A program made the translations under genes and the position numbers. From contig NW_013657661.1 of NCBI RefSeq assembly GCF_000142905.1, forward strand, positions 175,684 to 239,683: 64,000 bases of DNA, in the 5' to 3' direction. The stretch is from Thecamonas trahens ATCC 50062 (taxonomy: Eukaryota > Apusozoa > Apusomonadida > Apusomonadidae). Below are positions 43,634 to 52,847 of the stretch, piece after piece. The notes under the pieces are model-generated. The model had not been told where the DNA came from and ran no database searches. It saw only the letters and a program-made list of their open reading frames with translations. How positions within the stretch are numbered: the first letter of the stretch is position 1; each line of letters begins with the position of its first letter.

Positions 43634-45865
43634 ATGCTGCGACGCGTCGTCGGCGTGGCGGCGCAGAGCATGCAGTTGCGGGCGCGGTGGTGGGCGTGGC
43701 GAGCAGGAGAAGGTGTGGCAAGACGTGGAGGCACAGGTGTGGTTGTCAGGGAAGCAGGGGAGGGCGCGGGGCGTGGGCTTGCGGTGATGGCGACGGTCCG
43801 CGGGGTGGGCCGGGTCCCGGGATGGGGCTGGCAGTTGGCGAGGGCCAAGAGCTCGTCGGCGGTGCGGCGGCAGCCGCACGTGATCGAGAGCACCGGGAGC
43901 GGGAGCAGCAGCGGGAGCAGTAGCAGTGGTGGGCTGGGCGCGATGCCGACGTTTGTCTCGTCGCACTACCGGCTCTCGGACTCTGACGTGACGTCGTACC
44001 TCAGCCGCAAGGGTCTGGTATTCCGGGAGACGCCTGGCGAGATCAACGTCAAGGCGTGCCCGTTCTGCAAGGGCAACGTGGGGCGGGTGGACAACCAGTG
44101 GAAGCTATACTTTAAGCGGTCGGACGGGGCGTGCTTCTGTCATCGGTGCGGGTTCAAGGGCTCGTGGTTCGACTTTAAGGCCAAGATGGGCGACGTGCGC
44201 CCGGCGGAGCAGGCGAGGCCCGGGCCGACGTCGACGCTGGACGCGTCTGCAAGCTTGAGTGGAGGAGGAGGAGCGAGCGAGGCGGCCAAGAGCAAGAAGG
44301 CTGGAGTGGGCGCGGCGGCGGCGCGTGCGGCGGCGCGCGGACTCGATCTCCGTGCGCTACAGCAGTACCCGCGTTCGCTGGGCAAGTCGCCGCGGGCGCT
44401 CAAGTACCTGACTGAGGAGCGCGGGTTGAGTGTGGAGACGCTGCAAAAGTACTCGGTCGGCGTTGCGACGTATGGGTTTCCCAAGGATCCGAGCGCCGGC
44501 GACGGTGGCGGGTGGCAGGACCACGAGTGTGTTACATTTCCGTGGGTGGCGCCGAGCGGGCGCGACGGCGCGCTTGCGGCGACGCGGATCAAGGTGCGGG
44601 CGCTGAGTGCCAAGCACTTGCAGCGGCTGGATCCCAAGGGCGGCGGCTGGTCGCTGTTTGGGTGGCAGACGGTGCCGGACGAGGCGCGCGAACTTGTCGT
44701 GACCGAGGGCGAGTATGATGCGATGGCAGTTTGGCAGGCGACGGGGCGGCCTGCGGTGTCACTGCCAAACGGGGCGCGGTCGCTGCCTGTGGAGGTACTT
44801 CCGATGCTGGAGCGGTTTGAGCGGATTGTGCTGTGGATGGACGACGACATGGCGGGTATGGAGGGTGCAGAGAAGCTTGCGCGCAAGCTGGGTGTGGAGC
44901 GGACGTACCTGGTGCGGCCGTCGGGCTGTCCAGCAGTTGTGGAGGCTGTGGCCGCGAGCGGCGGCAAGCTGCCGAAGGACGCCAATGACGCGCTGCGGGC
45001 TGGGCTTGACATGGACGCGCTTGTTGTCTCTGCAGCGCGAATGCCGCACAAGCAGATTGTGGAGTTTTCGGACTTGCGGTCCGAGATTCTGACGGAGCTC
45101 TCGAACCCGGAGCAGGCGTGCGGGGTGCAGTCGAGGACGCTGCCTGCCCTCAACAAGGTTCTCAAGGGCCACCGCAAGGGTGAGCTCACGATTCTGACGG
45201 GGCCGACGGGTGCGGGCAAGACCTCGATTCTGTCACAGCTTTCGCTCGACTATGCGGCGCAGGGTGTGCCGACGCTCTGGGGTTCGTTTGAGCTCTCGAA
45301 CGTGCGCTTGGTGAAGAAGATGATGCAACAACTGGCGTCGCTTCCGCTCGAGCACCACCTCGACCAGTTTGATTACTGGGCTGATGCGTTCGAGGCGCTC
45401 CCGATGCACTTTATGAAGTTTTTCGGCTCGTCGGACATCCACGCAGTGCTTGACGCGATGGAGTACGCGGTGTATGTCAACGATGTGGAGCACATTGTGC
45501 TGGACAACCTGCAGTTTATGCACTCGGGCCAGGGCAAGGGCTTTGAGCGGTTCGAGCTGCTAGACAAGTCGATCGAGGCGCTCCGCAAGTTTGCCACTGA
45601 GCACAACGTCCACATCTCGCTTGTGGTCCATCCGCGCAAGGTCGACGACGACACGCTTCTCAACACCTCGTCAGTGTTTGGGACGGCCAAGGCGACGCAG
45701 GAGGCCGACAACGTCATCATCATCCAGCGCGGCAAAAAGTACACGTACCTGGACATTCGCAAGAACCGGTTCGACGGTGATCTCGGCATTGTCCCGTACA
45801 CCTTTGACAAGTCGACGTGCAAGATCCGTGAGCTCGACGCCGACGCGATGAGCCACTTTTCGTAG
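43634..45865 (+). CDS. TWNK: Twinkle-type mitochondrial primase-helicase
   Basis: Replicative helicase of mitochondrial DNA, related to phage T7 gp4. The ATG at 43634 gives an Arg-rich mitochondrial presequence (MLRRVVGVAAQSMQLRARWW). The Zn-binding primase domain is intact, with CPFC at ~142-145 and CHRC at ~169-172. TOPRIM follows: TEGEYDAMA (~357) and LWMDDDMAG supply the acidic metal ligands. The RecA-like DnaB helicase has GPTGAGKTS (~525), LWGSFELSN, VLDNLQFM and FGTAKATQEADNVIIIQRG. Total 743 residues. Animal Twinkle has lost the zinc Cys and primase activity; their presence here suggests a bifunctional primase-helicase as in plants and many protists. It lies 82 bases after the previous gene on the same strand. 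Confidence 0.93.
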   Translation: MLRRVVGVAAQSMQLRARWWAWRAGEGVARRGGTGVVVREAGEGAGRGLAVMATVRGVGRVPGWGWQLARAKSSSAVRRQPHVIESTGSGSSSGSSSSGGLGAMPTFVSSHYRLSDSDVTSYLSRKGLVFRETPGEINVKACPFCKGNVGRVDNQWKLYFKRSDGACFCHRCGFKGSWFDFKAKMGDVRPAEQARPGPTSTLDASASLSGGGGASEAAKSKKAGVGAAAARAAARGLDLRALQQYPRSLGKSPRALKYLTEERGLSVETLQKYSVGVATYGFPKDPSAGDGGGWQDHECVTFPWVAPSGRDGALAATRIKVRALSAKHLQRLDPKGGGWSLFGWQTVPDEARELVVTEGEYDAMAVWQATGRPAVSLPNGARSLPVEVLPMLERFERIVLWMDDDMAGMEGAEKLARKLGVERTYLVRPSGCPAVVEAVAASGGKLPKDANDALRAGLDMDALVVSAARMPHKQIVEFSDLRSEILTELSNPEQACGVQSRTLPALNKVLKGHRKGELTILTGPTGAGKTSILSQLSLDYAAQGVPTLWGSFELSNVRLVKKMMQQLASLPLEHHLDQFDYWADAFEALPMHFMKFFGSSDIHAVLDAMEYAVYVNDVEHIVLDNLQFMHSGQGKGFERFELLDKSIEALRKFATEHNVHISLVVHPRKVDDDTLLNTSSVFGTAKATQEADNVIIIQRGKKYTYLDIRKNRFDGDLGIVPYTFDKSTCKIRELDADAMSHFS

Positions 45866-45916
45866 CAACAAGCGATGCGAGTACAGCAAAGTGCCACGAG
45901 TACTGCTACAGCTAAG

Positions 45917-46722
45917 TTAGCAGCACTTTTTCTTGTCCGAGCCGGACTTGGCGGCGGAGTCGTCGTCGAGACGGACGGTGCTGGTGGAGGCGGTGGGGGT
46001 GGGGGTGGAGGCGGGCGAGCCGTTGGCAGAGGCGGTCATAGCGTCAAAGCCAAAGACGCCAACGCCGATGTGGTTGAAGATGTCCATGACGTTGTCGCCG
46101 GTCTTTGCCGAGGCCTCGATGTGCAATGCGTCGATCGAAGTGGCGTACTCGCGGGCGGCGTCAAGGGTGACCTCGCGGGCATCGGGGGCCAGATCGAGCT
46201 TGGAGCCGACAAGGACTTTGAAGCAGCCGTCCTTGGCCGACGCCAGGAGATCCATGTATGCATCGAGGGCGTGCAGCGAGTCGGCCTTGGTCACGTCGTA
46301 GACCAGGATTGCGGCGCCGGCGCCGCGGCAGTAGAACGCCGACAGCGACTTGTACCGCTCCTGGCCGGCGGTGTCCCACACCCCAAACCGACGCCCATGC
46401 CAAGTCTTGAGGGTAAAGGCGGCGCCAATGGTCGACTGCGGGCGGAGGTGCGTGAGCAGGGGGAGGGTGAGTGGCGCGTGTGGGTTGGCCGTCTTGGCCT
46501 CCGGGCGAAGGGAGGTGTGGGCAAGGCCGGCGGCGGCTGTGGACGAAAGGAGGCGGGAGCAGAGGGAGATGGAGGAAGAGGGTATGTGGGACGTCGTACC
46601 TGCGTCGGCTCAAAGGTGTCGTTGGCGTAGCGCTGGACCAGGGACGTCTTGCCCACACCCGACGCCCCAAGGAACACGATCTTGAGGTCGACGTGTTTGG
46701 AGGCAGCAGCGGCGGCGGCCAT
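45917..46722 (-). CDS. Rab GTPase, Rab20/Rab24-like, two exons
   Basis: Spliced as complement(45917..46435, 46600..46722), 213 residues. G1 is GASGVGKTS (19-27). Exon 2 opens with switch I STIGAAFTLKTWHGRRF, then WDTAGQERYKSLSAFYCRGAGAAILVYDV. G5 is EASAKTGDN and the tail is KKKCC for double geranylgeranylation. TIGAAF..K.W and YCRGAxAxILxYDV are most like Rab20 and Rab24, associated with phagosomes and autophagosomes. G4 reads GSKLD: Ser replaces the near-invariant Asn of NKxD, which could weaken guanine specificity. Donor cag|gtacga and acceptor cgcag|tcg are phase 0. It regulates membrane traffic from the cytosolic face of an endomembrane. Rab identity is certain, subfamily tentative. Confidence 0.88.
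46436..46599 (-). other. Intron of Rab gene
   Basis: 164 nt, donor cag|gtacga, acceptor cgcag|tcg, phase 0, falling just before switch I. Confidence 0.9.
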
Positions 46723-46773
46723 GGCTCAGCGACGGGTGTTCGGTGTTCAGTGGAGAACGAATGAATTCGGCTG

Positions 46774-46798
46774 CAAGGGGGGGGGGGGGCGGGCGGGA
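46774..46798. repeat. Poly-G tract
   Basis: A G run between the Rab start and the 3' end of the GOST gene. Confidence 0.7.
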
Positions 46799-46848
46799 GA
46801 ATAGCGTCTGGGATGTTTATGTTGTTGCCATCTACGCCACCCATTCGA

Positions 46849-48608
46849 TCATTCCATCTTGTTGGCCTCGAGAGCAGCCGTCTCTTCATCCTCGTGGATG
46901 GCAAAAGCGGCGGCGGTAAAAAGCGAGGTGGCGGTGCGGGGAGAGGGATCGGAGGAGGCCTGGCCCCGAGCAGGCGGCGGCGGAGGCCCGCCTGGCGGCG
47001 ATGATGAGCGTGCGGCGGCGTCCGAGCGGCGCATGGGCTCGGTGACGCCTGCCAGCGGGATGTTGACCTCTGAGTCTGACGAGACGTCGTCGTTGTCGTC
47101 GTCAGCCTGTGTGTAAGCGTAGCGCATGTTGGAGACGGAGGGGCGCCAGATGGCACAGACGACCAGAAGGATGGCAAAGTAGATGAGCTCGTCAAAGGCG
47201 GTGAACATCCAGATGTAACGCCACGAGTGCTTCTCGGATGAGCCAAGACCAAAGAGGGCGCGGACGGTGAGGAGGAGAAGCGAGATGCCGAGAGCCACGC
47301 CTAGTGCGATAGCAAATGTCTTGTACATGAGCAATTTGACATATTGGCGACGCTTCTCGAGGTGGTGCATGCAGCGGGCGAGGGCGATAAAAGTCCAGTA
47401 GAAGAAGAGCGCGTTAGCAAGCGACTGCGGGACGACGACGGCGACGGCAAAGGCAAGCGAGGGGCGGGCCGGGCCGGTGCGCGGAGCGAGGCGCGAGTGC
47501 AGGGAGTTGATGGCGTCGACAACGAAAAAGACGGCGCCGAGGCCAAAGACCTTGTACTTATCGGTGCCGAGAGAGGGCTTGACGACGCCGTAGCCCATCG
47601 AGACGGCGAGGACGAGCATGCGCGACAGCGTCTCCTTGCACGCGTTGCAGAGAATGCCAAAGACGGCGGTGACAAGGTTCGCGCGCCCGACCTTGTTGTA
47701 CTCCCACAGGTCAAAGTAGCGGAAGGTGAGCTCAAGCATGCCAAGGAAGATGACCGAGGCGATACAGTGCTGGAGCGCGAGCGACGACGACCAGTTGGCG
47801 AGAGTAAAGCCGGCCCAAACAAAGCCCAGCACAATGTATGTGAGGCAGAGAATGCCAAAGAACGGAAGCAGGTGGTACTGTTGCGCCGGGATGTAGCCAA
47901 ACGAGTTGCGCGAGACAACTTCGCCGGTGAGGATGAGCGGCGGGTCCTGGCCGTCGACCGGGCACTGCGCCACCAGGACGTGCCACCAATCGGTCCGGGC
48001 CACGCCGACGTGCAGATACAAGTCGGAGAGCCCAGGCGGGACAAAGGCGACCGACTTGCGCCCTGACTTGCACGGATCGTTCTCTACCGTCGCGTCCATC
48101 ACGTCGTCGTTTCGGACAAAGATGAGCATGACTGATCCGTTGTTCGGCGACTCGTTGAGAACCTTTCCACGGAGCTCGACGTACGGTATGTCGTCACCCC
48201 ATGGCGTGTCGTGCAGCGCAAACATGGCCACCTCCTGGACCGGAATCGACATCAGCGGCTCGGTCTACGCTCGTCCGCCCACACCCGAGTGTATGTGCGT
48301 CCACGTGAGTACCTGCCGCCACTCGCACCACTCGCTGCACATGACCAGTGGGAGTAGCCCTTCTGCATCAAAGCAGTCTACCGCGGCAGTCTGTGGTGGC
48401 TGCGTGCCGTGGCGAGCGTGCTCTTTGTGCAGAAGAGGTGAGGAACATCGGCTGAGAAGGCGGCTTCGCGCGCCCGCGGCGCACAACAGCCTTGCGAAGC
48501 AACGCAATGCAGCCTACGTACTTTGGTCTTGAGGTCAACGATTTCCGCGTGTGCGGCCAGGGCCAGGGCGGCCACCACGAGCACAGTCAGCAGTGGGGAG
48601 TGCAGCAT
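46849..48608 (-). CDS. GOST-family seven-transmembrane protein (TMEM87/GPR107-like), two exons
   Basis: Spliced as complement(46849..48264, 48522..48608), 500 residues. Exon 1 encodes a signal peptide (MLHSPLLTVLVVAALALAAHAE) ending EIVDLKTK. Donor aaa|gtacgt and acceptor cgtag|acc are phase 0. A ~140-residue lumenal beta domain follows, then SFGYIPAQQYHLLPFFGILCL, the hallmark that opens the seven-helix bundle of TMEM87/GPR107/GPR108 proteins. Seven hydrophobic helices lie between ~155 and 400. The cytosolic tail is acidic and Pro-rich. GOST proteins sit in the Golgi and endosomes and act in traffic; a strict subfamily is not assigned. Without exon 1 the frame would start at MSIPVQEV with no signal peptide. 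Confidence 0.85.
48265..48521 (-). other. Intron of GOST gene
   Basis: 257 nt, donor aaa|gtacgt, acceptor cgtag|acc, phase 0. It separates the signal-peptide exon from the rest. Confidence 0.85.
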
Positions 48609-48888
48609 GCTGTGTGTGTGTGTGCGCGTGCGTGCGCGTGTGGAGGGGGGTGGGAGTGCGGTGGGTGGCAGCTTGGTTTTGGTGGTCGGTTGGCTGGTTC
48701 GGCTTGCCACCTTGGCGAGTTGCGGCTGGCTGGCTGGTGTGTATGTCACGCGATGGGGGAAATTGGGTTCTTTGCCCAGGACGGGCGGAGCAGAACGGGG
48801 CGAGGCGTGGGTGAGGGTCTAGACAGACCTCTCTCTGCGGGCCTCCCACCCCTTCCCACCTCCTTGTCTCCACACGTTTGCGCAGACG

Positions 48889-49722
48889 ATGCTCAAGGTA
48901 CTTATCGTTGTTGCCGCTGTGGCGGCGGTGTGGCTCTGCGGCGTTGCAAACGCCGGGAGCGGCTCTGGGGGCGAGCGGGGGATGCTGACGGGCGAGAGTG
49001 GACGGCTTGATGGCTCGGACGGGTACGACATGTACGCGTTTGCGCAGTTTTGGACTGGCTCGACGTGCAACCTGCCGACGGGCTCGTCCAAGGATGCGGT
49101 GTCGTGCCGGTACGCGCCGGGTCCGCTCCCGTCGCCGGCGTTTGAGGTCCACGGCCTGTGGCCGACGTTTGAGTCGGGCGCAAAGTCGCCGATGTTTTGC
49201 AACAAGACGGCGCAGTTCAATGCCAAGGAGCTGACGCCAGTGCGGACGCTCATGGACGTGTTCTGGGCGTCGATGAACGGAGGCCCTTCCGAGCACTTTT
49301 GGGAGCACGAGTGGGACAAGCACGGGACGTGCACCCAGCTGCCGGCCGGCAAGCAGGCCGGGGCGCACCCGACCCAGCTCGAGTACTTCTCGACGGTGCT
49401 GGGCTTGCGGCTGGAGATGGACATGGGCGCACTCTTTGCGTCGTGCGGCATCACGCCGACGTTCAAGCCGGCATACACCGTGGCCCAGATGGTCGAGTGC
49501 CTCGACGAGACTCTCGGCGTCTCGGATGCGCTCATCTCGTGCTCTCACGCCGCCGACGGCGTCCTCCAGCTCAACGAGGTCTGGCTCTCAATGGATCTGG
49601 ACCTTGAGCTGATCGACACGCCACCGTCGTACCACACCATCTACTACCCGACCATGGGCTGCAAGCTCAACGACGTTGTCGCGCTCCCGCCGTTTACCGA
49701 CCCGCTACGTGCGTCGTCGTAG
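48889..49722 (+). CDS. Secreted RNase T2
   Basis: Acid endoribonuclease cutting single-stranded RNA via 2',3'-cyclic phosphates, secreted or lysosomal. 277 residues. A signal peptide (MLKVLIVVAAVAAVWLCGVANA) covers residues 1-22. Conserved site CAS I is FEVHGLWPT (His ~88) and CAS II is FWEHEWDKHGTC (Glu, His, Lys, His ~138-147). Catalytic residues are intact and the Cys positions (e.g. SCRYAP, MFCNKT, HGTCTQ) fit the T2 disulfides. Start and length are normal for the family. It is divergent from the GOST gene. RNA digestion from engulfed prey is a plausible use. Confidence 0.95.
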   Translation: MLKVLIVVAAVAAVWLCGVANAGSGSGGERGMLTGESGRLDGSDGYDMYAFAQFWTGSTCNLPTGSSKDAVSCRYAPGPLPSPAFEVHGLWPTFESGAKSPMFCNKTAQFNAKELTPVRTLMDVFWASMNGGPSEHFWEHEWDKHGTCTQLPAGKQAGAHPTQLEYFSTVLGLRLEMDMGALFASCGITPTFKPAYTVAQMVECLDETLGVSDALISCSHAADGVLQLNEVWLSMDLDLELIDTPPSYHTIYYPTMGCKLNDVVALPPFTDPLRASS

Positions 49723-50551
49723 GCGGCCTGCGCTGTGGCGGCTATCGTCTTTTGCGGGTGTTGCGCAGCAGTGCGTGGCGGTCGTAGAAAGGTGTCCTCC
49801 TTCGGCCGGCGTGTGACTTGCCGATGTCCCCCCTTCCTTCTTCTCCCTTCCCCCTCCTCCCTCCCCCCCCCTGGGTTGTGCGGCTTCCCCCTTCCCCCTC
49901 TTCCCCTCCCTCCCCGCTCTCACATGTAGCCTGTAGCGAGGATAGCGATGATTAGTTGCGACAGCACTACCGTGTGCGTCTGTGCCGTCGTGGTCAACGT
50001 GTTGTTTTTGTCGTGGGACCATTGCGTGTACTGCGTGTGATTGAGTGATTGATTGAAGTCGCTGCCGTTGCCGTTGCTGTTGCTCATGTCGGCTGTGCGA
50101 GTTGTTCCTTGTCTTGTTTGGGTTGGATCCGATCGCGGTCAGTAAGGCCATGATGGCTCGAGTCGCAGGCCCTTTAGCTGAGGGTGGCAGTGGGAGGGAA
50201 GGAAAAGTGCGGCCAATTATTGTGGAGCGACGCGTCAGAAGGAGGAGCCGCCGCGAACAATGTCCAACCATGTGACCTGCAGCGCACTGCCAATTACAGC
50301 GGTGCGATCCGGCAGCGACGCGACGACAGCGCTCGGTCGGCCGTGGGTACGCAGCGGCCAAAGGCAGTCAGACTCAACTTGCGACAAGCAGCAGACAGGC
50401 GTGTTGGGAGCAAGCACAAGTACGCACGTTTGCAAAGCAGGAGCAGACGGTTGGTTGCGCTCAGCAGAATAGAAGCGCAAGGAAGAGACTGGACCAGGAG
50501 TGACCGAGGCACTTGTTGGTAGAAGGAAGACCAAGCGTGGGAAGCGAGACT
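49723..50551. other. Intergenic region with C/T-rich tract
   Basis: Bases ~49,826-49,922 are almost pure pyrimidine (ccccccttcc, ttccccctcc units). The rest shows no gene I can support. It likely includes the promoter of the bHLH gene. Confidence 0.6.
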
Positions 50552-52204
50552 ATGTCGTCTGACAACGGGCCTCCACCGTTCATGATGCAGCTGGAGACGC
50601 CACCGGGAGGCTCGCTGGGCTCTGCGGGCGTCTCTGGCGGGCGCAGCATGGGGCGCGAGGCGCTGGCCTCGTTTGAGCTCGACGACCTGCCGTTTGCCGA
50701 CGACAATGACATGTTTGCGCGGCTCAAGTTCTCGGGCGCCTCGCCGTCGCTACAGTCGAACGGGTCCGAGTCGGGCATCGGCGCGGCTGTGGCTGCCGCG
50801 GCCATGCGGGCGGCGGCGGTTGACTCGCACGAGTACTCGCACATTCCGACCATGGCGCCCGGCAGCGTGGCACCAGGCCTGCCTACGCTTGCGCCGCAGC
50901 TGGTGCCCGAGGCCGAGGACTCGCTCTCGGCCCACATGCAGGATATGGAGCTCAACTCGTCGCGGCCGCCGACGCTGTGGGCGCAGCAGCGGCGTGGCAG
51001 CGAGGGTGCGGGCGCGGGCGTAGCAGGCGGGGTGAGCGGGGTGAGCGGGGTGAGCCTGGCGGCTGGCACCGGGGTCTCGCTTGACTCGACGGGTGCGTAC
51101 CTAGGCATGCTCAGCTCACCGCTCATGCTCCAGTCAATGTCGTACCCGCCGCCGCTGTCAACGGGTTGGACGCCACCGGGCGGGCAACCAGGATCGGGTG
51201 GGCTTGTCGCTGGCGACCTAGATCGCATTCCAATGCCGCCGCCGCCGACCGGCCCGCTCGCTGGCATGGGCCAACTCCCAGTTCCGCCTCCAGGCGCGGG
51301 AGGGGCGGGAGGGGCGGGAGGGGCGGGAGGCGCGCCGGGCGGCTCTGGTCCGCCTCCGTCGTCGGCGCCGCCGGCGAAAAGTGCTGGAAGTGCCGCGTCG
51401 CCGTCGGGCACGTGGCAGCCACAGCTGACGAAGGAGGCCCTGTTCAAGGCCAAGTCGAGCGGGAGTGGCGCCAAGGCCAAGGGCTCGGCGTCGGCAAGCA
51501 GCAAGTCGGGCGGCAAGAAGAAGAAGGGCTCGAAGGCCCGCGGAAGCGGCAAGAAGAAGACATCGCAAAAGGCCAACATGGAGTTCCTCGCTCTCCATCC
51601 CGACGACGAGCGGCTCCTCCCGCCGCGTAAGACCGACAAGGCTGTCCGCCCGACAGATCCCAAGCTGCTCGGCCTGTGGCGGAAGGAGAACCACAATGAG
51701 GTCGAGCGGCGGCGGCGGCTCTTTATCAATCGCCTCCTTCTTCAGCTCCAGCAGGCTATCCCAGTCCTGCGTCCACTCAAGCGCTCGTCCAAGGTTGTGG
51801 TCCTTTCGTCGGCGCTCGAGCACATCGAGCGGCAAAAGTCTGACATTGAGGACCTGATGGAGGAGAACGAGGCGCTGCGCGAGCTCGCACTCTCGCTCGG
51901 TGCCGCCCCGGACGCACTGCCAGAGCCCGTCGTTCTGGCCTCAAGCGACGACGACCCGACAACACACCCAGTCATCTCCAAGCGCCGCCGCAAGCGCCGT
52001 GTCTTTACCATGGAGGGCAATCCTGTTGAGGATAACGTCGCCGACGACGTCTCACCAGACGACGCCGCGGACGAGGAGTCTGGCAGCGATTCGGGGCGTG
52101 GCGACGTCGACGATGGCAAGACTGCTGCCCAGCGGCGTGCCGAGCGTGCCCGCAAGCGTGCGCGGGTCAACACCGTGGACGATAATGTGCATAACAAATC
52201 CTGA
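50552..52204 (+). CDS. Basic helix-loop-helix (leucine zipper) transcription factor
   Basis: 550 residues from the ATG at 50552. The N-terminal 370 residues are a disordered, Ser/Gly/Pro-rich possible activation region with a GGAGGAGGA repeat and a Lys/Ser-rich patch (KAKGSASASSKSGGKKKKG). The bHLH domain lies at ~379-432: basic region ENHNEVERRRRLFIN with the His-Glu-Arg residues that contact E-box CANNTG DNA, helix 1 RLLLQLQQAIPVL, a loop, and helix 2 KVVVLSSALEHIERQ. A short zipper (IEDLMEENEALRELALSL) continues helix 2. The acidic tail ends in an Arg-rich segment. HNEVERRRR is of the USF/SREBP/MITF class B type; targets unknown. Confidence 0.85.
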   Translation: MSSDNGPPPFMMQLETPPGGSLGSAGVSGGRSMGREALASFELDDLPFADDNDMFARLKFSGASPSLQSNGSESGIGAAVAAAAMRAAAVDSHEYSHIPTMAPGSVAPGLPTLAPQLVPEAEDSLSAHMQDMELNSSRPPTLWAQQRRGSEGAGAGVAGGVSGVSGVSLAAGTGVSLDSTGAYLGMLSSPLMLQSMSYPPPLSTGWTPPGGQPGSGGLVAGDLDRIPMPPPPTGPLAGMGQLPVPPPGAGGAGGAGGAGGAPGGSGPPPSSAPPAKSAGSAASPSGTWQPQLTKEALFKAKSSGSGAKAKGSASASSKSGGKKKKGSKARGSGKKKTSQKANMEFLALHPDDERLLPPRKTDKAVRPTDPKLLGLWRKENHNEVERRRRLFINRLLLQLQQAIPVLRPLKRSSKVVVLSSALEHIERQKSDIEDLMEENEALRELALSLGAAPDALPEPVVLASSDDDPTTHPVISKRRRKRRVFTMEGNPVEDNVADDVSPDDAADEESGSDSGRGDVDDGKTAAQRRAERARKRARVNTVDDNVHNKS

Positions 52205-52847
52205 ACAGTGTTGCGCCCCGGTAGGTCACTTTTGAGGTTGTAGGTGCTACAGGGAGGGAGGTGTGAGCCGAGCCTGTGCGCGTGGATACTGGAGAGGTAG
52301 CGGTGAGCGACGAGGAGCGGTGCTCTTCTCTCTTTCAGCTTGAGGCTTCATCCTTTTTCGGCACCCGAAAACGCAAACGTATATTATAGAGGAAAATCTT
52401 ATCTGAATGATTAAATATGTTCATTTGATATAATGTTAATTGTATTACATGCAATAAAATAAAAAACAAGATCTGAACCATAGTAACATATAATAATTTA
52501 CGTGTTTTTATATAAATTTATAGCTGGGCAAGGAGACAACAGTTGAGGCTTGAGTTGTTCGCGGGATCGCCCCGAGCGAAACCGTCGCTGACGTCCCAGG
52601 GCAGCTCGTCATTGGCACATAGATGGCATACACCGCCAGCAATGACTATGAACTATCTCCTCATGTGCTACTTGCTATTGAAAAAACCGAGATCGCGAGA
52701 AAACATGAAAAATGTGTTTCGCCAGCCAGCGCATGGCGCTGCTCGCCCAGCAACCCACTGGGTACACCCCTGCCTCATGCCTGGTTGTTTGTTCAATCTC
52801 AGCCAGCTGCTAGCCACCAGGCATTCTCAACACCCGGATCATCCAGC
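52205..52847. other. Intergenic region containing an AT-rich island
   Basis: Between the bHLH stop and the SGNH gene stop. The middle holds the AT-rich block annotated separately; the rest has no supported gene. Confidence 0.6.
52375..52526. other. AT-rich island of about 150 bp
   Basis: A sharply bounded block rich in A and T (e.g. attaaatatgttcatttgat, gcaataaaataaaaaacaag) inside GC-rich DNA. It may be a mitochondrial DNA insertion, a mobile-element remnant, or a 3' regulatory element. No open frame or terminal repeat is visible. Confidence 0.75.
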
